64,000 bases of DNA from Ehretia macrophylla (taxonomy: Eukaryota; Streptophyta; Magnoliopsida; Boraginales; Ehretiaceae): assembly GCA_037974665.1 (NCBI GenBank), contig CM075769.1:80605190-80669189 (forward strand). Direction: 5' to 3'. Made by a program: the position numbers and the translations under genes. Under the pieces are notes generated by a model. The model was not told the DNA's origin. It did no database searches and worked only from the letters and a program-made list of their open reading frames with translations. Below are positions 58,873 through 64,000 of this stretch, piece after piece. The first letter of the stretch is position 1. Each line of letters starts with the position of its first letter.

Positions 58873-61800
58873 TGTGAGGCCTAACCCCGAATAATGTGTC
58901 ATATCTCAATTTGCGTTCCATAGATCCCTAATTATATGACCGACCTTCGATTACGTGTCTTGTCTTGGTTTTTGTGCGATACCTAGATATACGTGCCCTG
59001 ACCTCGATGTACAAGCGTTACGTCGTTTCGTGTGCCCTAACCTTGAACTGCGTACCTTAACCTAGATATAGAGTCATTCCTTGATTTGTGTGCATTGCAT
59101 TGTATTACGTGCCTTGCATTGGTTTATGTGCATTCACCTAGGATTACGTGCATTAGTCTTGAAGTTCGTGTCTTACCTCGTAGTTCGTGTCTACCTCATG
59201 ATTCGTGCCCCGTATTGATTTTTGTGCGTGTCTCGTAGTGCGTGCCCTAGACCTAGGAAATCGTACCCACACGTTAATCAATAAAGAATCCTACACAAAG
59301 CACTAGACACTAAAATAATCCTACACAATCCACTAACCAATATTATATTCCTAATTCAAATTCTCTACAAACTCCACTAACAATAAAATAATACTAAACT
59401 ATTCCTACATTTCCCACTATCTATTATTCTATTCATAATTCAACTCATCAACAAACATTCCTATATTTTATTCTACCTAGATTCCCTAATTTCCCAACAT
59501 TCCTATGACAATTCTAATGACACAAATGCATAAAAAAATTAGTCCTAGACAAACTATGACACACACACAAGACATTAGGCATAAAATAGCCCCAAAACCC
59601 TACCCAATGCACACCATTTTCGACCAAGTGCTCCTTGCCCATGCTAGGAATTTCAAAATGCCTCTTGAAGACATAAAAATCAGAATTGCTAAGCTCAAGG
59701 CCAAACCCATGCATCAACTTTTGCAAAAAGCCTCATTTTCCTTTCATTTCTCTCATTTTCCTCAACCTTCTCTCTCTCCCTCTCATTCTCTCTCTCCATC
59801 TCAGTTTTGGGCTGAGTTCTCACCTTCCATATCTCATTTTCTTCACACCATAGTTGATCAAGTCAAGCAATCATCAAAGAAACTCAAGCAAACAAGCTAG
59901 GATGCGAAAATCACACATGCATGCCCTTTGAAGTCTTCATTTCAGCCCTAGGTGAGTTTTTAAGCTTCCATTTCTTTTCTTCTTGTTCTAACCTCATGCA
60001 TTTACTAAGAGATTGGTCACTAAGCTAGGAAAATAGAAAAAACCAAGTTGGAATCTTGGCTAAGAAGAAGAAGAAGAAGTTTTGTGCTTCAACAAGTTTT
60101 TGTGCATCTTCTTGGTTGATTGCTAAGGTGAGGGCTAAAACCTGTTGAAAATCCTTCAAAAATTCACATGCATGCTCTTTAATGTATGTATTTGCTTCTG
60201 TACTTGAGTTATATGGTCGTTCATAAGCTTAAACAACCATGCATGGCAATATCTTGGCTTGAAAGTGATGCTAGGTGAAGTCGGATTGTTGACAGATCTC
60301 TGACTAGTCTATTTTGAGGTAAGTTTAGCTAGGAAAATAATGTTGAAAATTCTTACAAATTGGTAGGTGACTAGTTTGGACAGTTTTGAATATTTTTCAC
60401 AGAAATAGGCCGAAGCTAATTTTGACTCTAAAGTCCTCAAAATGGCGAATCTTTAAAATGTGTCCAAGTCTGGAAATCTGGAAAAATGAAGCAGGTTTTG
60501 GCAGATGCACTGACCTTGTGGAACGAACCATATTTGACTTAGTAAATGATGTCCAAAATGCATTAAATTTTGTTTGCAGCTATAATTTTCAGTTCTGGAC
60601 ATTTTTTTCGGAAATGGACTAAGGCTAAAACTGACCCTAAGGACCTCAAAAACGTCAATTATGGAAATGTGTGCAAATCTGGACAGTTTTGTGCTATCTC
60701 ACTGTTTCGGCTATATCTAATGATTCCGAACTCCAATTGATGCAAGGTTTGTTTCTGATTTTATTTATCTTCTTAAGATTTAATTTTACATCTTATTCAC
60801 TGGATTTAGAGTTTGTTTGCTTATCTTATTGATTGTGAGAAAACAGCCTATTGCAGTAAGGGTTTCACTTAGCTATATGCTTGGAAAAATTATTGTAACC
60901 TCTCTTGTGGTGTTAATTGCTTGGAATTGTGGTGTTGAGATGTTGTGTGGACTGTTTTGAGTACTTGAGGATGTTGAATTATATGATGCATGGCTTGAGA
61001 TTGACTTTGAGTTGGCTTGAGGCTCAAATTGCACGAATATGCACAAAATGGAAACCCTAACGACTAGGTAGTTTTGCTAAGTGTTGATCATTCGGATACT
61101 GTGTGGAATTATATGTTTAGTAGGCTGCCCGTAAATGCCTTTATGGTCCTAAATGTGAATTTGATCATTGCATGTTGACAAATAGGCTTTTCTTGCACCC
61201 GAACCCACGTAGATGTTATTACATGTTGAATAATCTTATTACTTGATCACGTGGACTTCGTAATGAGTTATATGGCCTTTTTTACATGTGTTACATGGCT
61301 GCCTGTTTAATTTTCATATAACTCTATATGCCTTCCAAGTGAAATTTCCTGTCTTATTGTGCCCTGCTTGTTTACCTGTCAATGTGCAATCTTATGACTG
61401 TCCGAAGGCAACCTACTTTGTTGTCCTCCTACTGTGATATATTATCTGTCATAAATGTGCATTGCATACAAGGTTGCAACCTTTCCTGTCGGCATGGTAG
61501 CGATCACGCACACCGGGCGGCATATGGCTTGCCGATGCACCCGTGACTACCATGGTCCCATTCCCTCTCTCGCTTGGGGGCTAGACTTCCTCGGAGAGTT
61601 GGGTCGTAGGATTTTGGGGTACATCCGGAGTACACCCACCTGGCGTGTTTGGGGGATGATTTGAAGTCGGCCGCAACAACTGATTCTGGAACTGACCTGA
61701 GAGCAAAAGCTCACTGTATCCTTTTTACTATGTGTATAAGTACTCTCGCTTGGTTCCTAGAGAACCTCGGGGAGGAAAGACCGGTATTTCTGTTCCTGTA

Positions 61801-62623
61801 CTTATATTATTGTTATATTCATGCTTGCAAAAAGGATTTTCATAAGTTGAACCGGAAAATGAGTTTCAAAACCTATTTCTCGTTCCCCCTCGCTGAGTTC
61901 ATAAGGACTCACCCTCTTTTATCATCTCAGGTGAAGAAGATCAAGAATAGGTACCCGAGGACGATCTGCCTAACGATGATTCCTTGGAGTGATTGCCTGT
62001 CCTTACGTGCTTTTGTGCTTTGCCTGAAAGTGGTTGCTATATGGATGTTGTTTTTGAATGCAAACTATTCATTTTATTGATGTAAATGACCCCGTTGTAA
62101 TTTGGGTCTAATTCTGGGATTGTACTACCTATAACCGGACGAACTTTTATTTGGTTGTTTGCTTTCATTTTCTTAATTAGTAGTTATCGTAGGCTTTCAA
62201 ACCACTAGATGAACGATCAACTAAGTTAATTCTATCTAATTTCACTTAGGTGCTCATTTGCAAACTAAAGGATAATAGGTACTTGCATGATAGGAAATTG
62301 ATGAATAAACGGGACATAGTTATCATGTTAGGCTTATTAACCAAACGAGACTTTCAAGATAAACTAGTAGGCAAATCGGTTGGTGACAATAGGAGTCCTT
62401 AATGGAATTGGATTAATGGTTGGAATAATTGAGGCGTTTAGAGAATTAGGTCAAACCAAAGAGCCCAATTACAACCGTTATGCTGCCGGTTCACCAAAAA
62501 ACTTTGAAGTTTAGGCCAAAACGTTAAGTGTTAAATCTTCATCAACGATTAAGTATGTGACATGTCCTGAACGTTTAGATCACACCCTAGTCTAACCATT
62601 ATAAGCCGGGTTGGGGCGTGACA
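58873..62623 (+). repeat. 5' long terminal repeat
   Basis: About 3,751 bp, from TGTGAGGCCTAACCCC to GGGGCGTGACA, i.e. TG...CA ends. It contains a loosely periodic stretch of CGTG(C/T)CTTA-like motifs (58,880-59,275), AATAAA at 59,280, a CT-rich tract (59,765-59,803), a GAA run at 60,063-60,078 and a GC-rich island with a nested inverted repeat (61,493-61,554). Two reading frames lie here (59,505-59,900 and 61,649-62,080). Neither resembles a known protein and I treat them as chance. The CCGGA before the LTR could be one side of a 5-bp target duplication; the other side lies outside the window. Confidence 0.82.
61493..61554. other. Nested inverted repeat in the LTR
   Basis: Outer arms CATGGTAG...TCACG and CGTGACTACCATG pair apart from a 3-nt bulge. 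An inner CGGCA...TGCCG pair lies between them (61,518-61,534). This is a GC-rich island in an AT-rich LTR and could form a hairpin in RNA. Role unknown. Confidence 0.6.
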
Positions 62624-62636
62624 CCTTATATTAGAA

Positions 62637-62649
62637 TGGTATTAGAGCC
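62637..62649 (+). other. Primer-binding site, initiator Met tRNA type
   Basis: TGGTATTAGAGCC, 13 nt after the LTR end, closely matches the complement of the plant initiator Met tRNA 3' end (TGGTATCAGAGCC). It sets the element's orientation as plus and the LTR as the 5' one. Confidence 0.88.
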
Positions 62650-64000
62650 TAGTTTAGTAACTAGGCGTTAGTCGGGTTCAACTCTCGGACCATGGGTAGA
62701 AGCCCTAAGGTAATTATGATGTCTTGTTTATATGTGTTAATGTGTGCTAATGTGCTTTAATTGCTTGAGCATTGAATATTATGTGCCTTTGTGGACTATA
62801 TGTATTATGTATCATGCACACCGACACGTCCTCAATAATGCATGCATGCTTTTATACTCCTTCCTTAATACATGTGCATGTTATATAACCGTGAATGACT
62901 GTTTATACACATAGATAGTTAGGATTAGGACTTTTAGGGAAGTGAATTTGTGTAGGACGAACGAAAAGGCTCGGTTAGAGATTTCTCGCATCTTCACAGG
63001 TACTTAATGGATCGTATATATTATTGGATATGCATATATAAAATGCGTAGCACAGGTATAATTGTTGAGGTAAAAATTATCTCCTTATCTTTGGAATACA
63101 CATGCCTGTGATTAAGTTATCAATTTTGTAGCTATAAAGTTCTTGATTCTGTTAAACCGTTCTTCTAATTGTGGTTCAAGAATAAATGTTAAGGACATAC
63201 AACTTTCCTTAGATATAAAAATATACTATTGGATATGTAGAGTAGTATATATTCTCATGTGCTGATAGTAGAAGTTGACTTGGAGGTTTCTTGGAATCCA
63301 TTTCTCACATCTTAAAATTGACTTGATAGACTATCTAAGAAGTTACCAATATACTCGTACGATTGAATCCTTACATGATTGGAATTAAGCATCGTTGAAC
63401 CTAATAAGGTGTATATTAACAAGTTTCAAGTTCACTCAATGGTAAGATTGTGACCTAGAAACTAAAAGATGAATTCGTGGAAGTTGACGATAGTTACTTT
63501 TAGGGGTTAGATTATTGAGACATGGATAGTGTATTTGAGTGACTTAACAATGGATAACCTCAAGACATGTAGGCAACTCTAGAGACCGAATTTAACAAGG
63601 TTGATGATTCTTTAATATAACAAGATATAAGGATGCTGGAATCGAGGAATTCACGTAGCTAGAACTCGTGTTCAGAAGACTATACCTAAATGTTAGGTCG
63701 AATAGAAGTGTAAGGTATTGAATTATGCATTAGATGACTAACGTTGCTAAAGGTCCTAAGTTGGATATTTGTGATATTAAGAAACATGGTATTAGTTTGG
63801 TACCCCTCGAATTTAGTTGTAATTATGCAAAGTAAGTCATTCTATGCACTTATTGTTTGGATACCCTAGAGGATGTTAGAAAGCATATATCCTTAAGTAA
63901 GACCGATGGACCTAGTATATAAACCATGGAAATGAAATTAAGTATCTGGTTGCAAAGTGGAGTCGCTAGGGTATGATTAGTAATCCTAAATAGCTAATAG
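62650..64000 (+). other. Retrotransposon internal leader, no coding region recognised
   Basis: AT-rich sequence following the primer site. No long reading frame or recognisable gag motif is visible before the window ends. It may be a long untranslated leader or a non-coding internal region. Confidence 0.6.

Larger units (their letters stand above)
58873..64000 (+). mobile_element. LTR retrotransposon, Ty3/gypsy-like (5' part)
   Basis: Inserted in a 5S spacer. Visible parts: 5' LTR (58,873-62,623), primer-binding site (62,637-62,649) and 1.35 kb of internal sequence. The LTR end GGGGCGTGACA followed by a Met-tRNA primer site is typical of plant Ty3/gypsy chromoviruses such as Tekay/Del; the long LTR fits too. 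No gag or pol is recognisable within the window, so wholeness cannot be judged. Age cannot be estimated without the 3' LTR. The insertion is younger than the 5S units it interrupts. Confidence 0.85.

Noticed and set aside
59505-59900. 131-residue reading frame in the LTR
   Set aside because: Low-complexity Ser/Pro/His-rich translation across a CT-rich tract, no known domain, inside an LTR.
61649-62080. 143-residue reading frame in the LTR
   Set aside because: No recognisable domain; it lies wholly in the LTR and spans its GC-rich and T-rich parts without coding character I can see.
1-64000. CRISPR array or bacterial defence system
   Set aside because: The repeats are long 5S units in plant DNA; no short regular direct repeats with unique spacers.

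Overview
This window is almost entirely a plant 5S ribosomal DNA array. It runs from base 1 to 58,872 and holds 88 recognisable 5S rRNA genes: 86 full-length or nearly so and 2 truncated. They repeat about every 677 bp, as a 120-nt gene plus a spacer of about 557 bp. The gene has the plant 5S form, with internal A-box, intermediate element and C-box. It is preceded by a TATA-like element near -27, a GC pair near -13 and C at -1, and followed by T-runs, as expected for RNA polymerase III. An angiosperm, probably a eudicot, is the likely source; the sequence does not let me name a species.

Layout. Bases 1-343 are the end of a spacer cut by the window edge. Copies P1-P67 (344-45,073) are transcribed on the + strand. 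At 45,073/45,074 the array flips, and copies M1-M21 (45,481-58,474) are on the - strand, so the two blocks face tail to tail. Inside the + block are two higher-order patterns: an 8-unit block of about 5.4 kb repeated at 9.6-21.7 kb, and a clear 3-unit block of about 2,030 bp present nearly four times at 28.9-36.9 kb. The - block is more rearranged. It holds one truncated gene, a spacer deletion of about 310 bp, and a short inverted copy of a neighbouring 5S gene start pasted into a spacer.

At 58,872/58,873 the array is cut inside a spacer by an LTR retrotransposon. Its 5' LTR spans 58,873-62,623 (about 3.75 kb, TG...CA ends) and is followed by an initiator-Met-tRNA-type primer-binding site at 62,637. 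The remaining 1.35 kb is AT-rich internal sequence without a recognisable coding region. The element looks like plant Ty3/gypsy, possibly Tekay/Del-like; the rest lies beyond the window, and the 5S array may resume after it.

No protein-coding gene is supported. The many short reading frames within 1-58,872 are the same few frames recurring once per unit. Copy-to-copy differences concentrate at the six CpG sites and at CHG sites of the gene, as expected of densely methylated, largely silent repeats. A few copies (P9, P19, P25, M16) are almost unaltered and are the best candidates for active genes. I found no novel multi-gene system; the interest lies in how the array has been rearranged.
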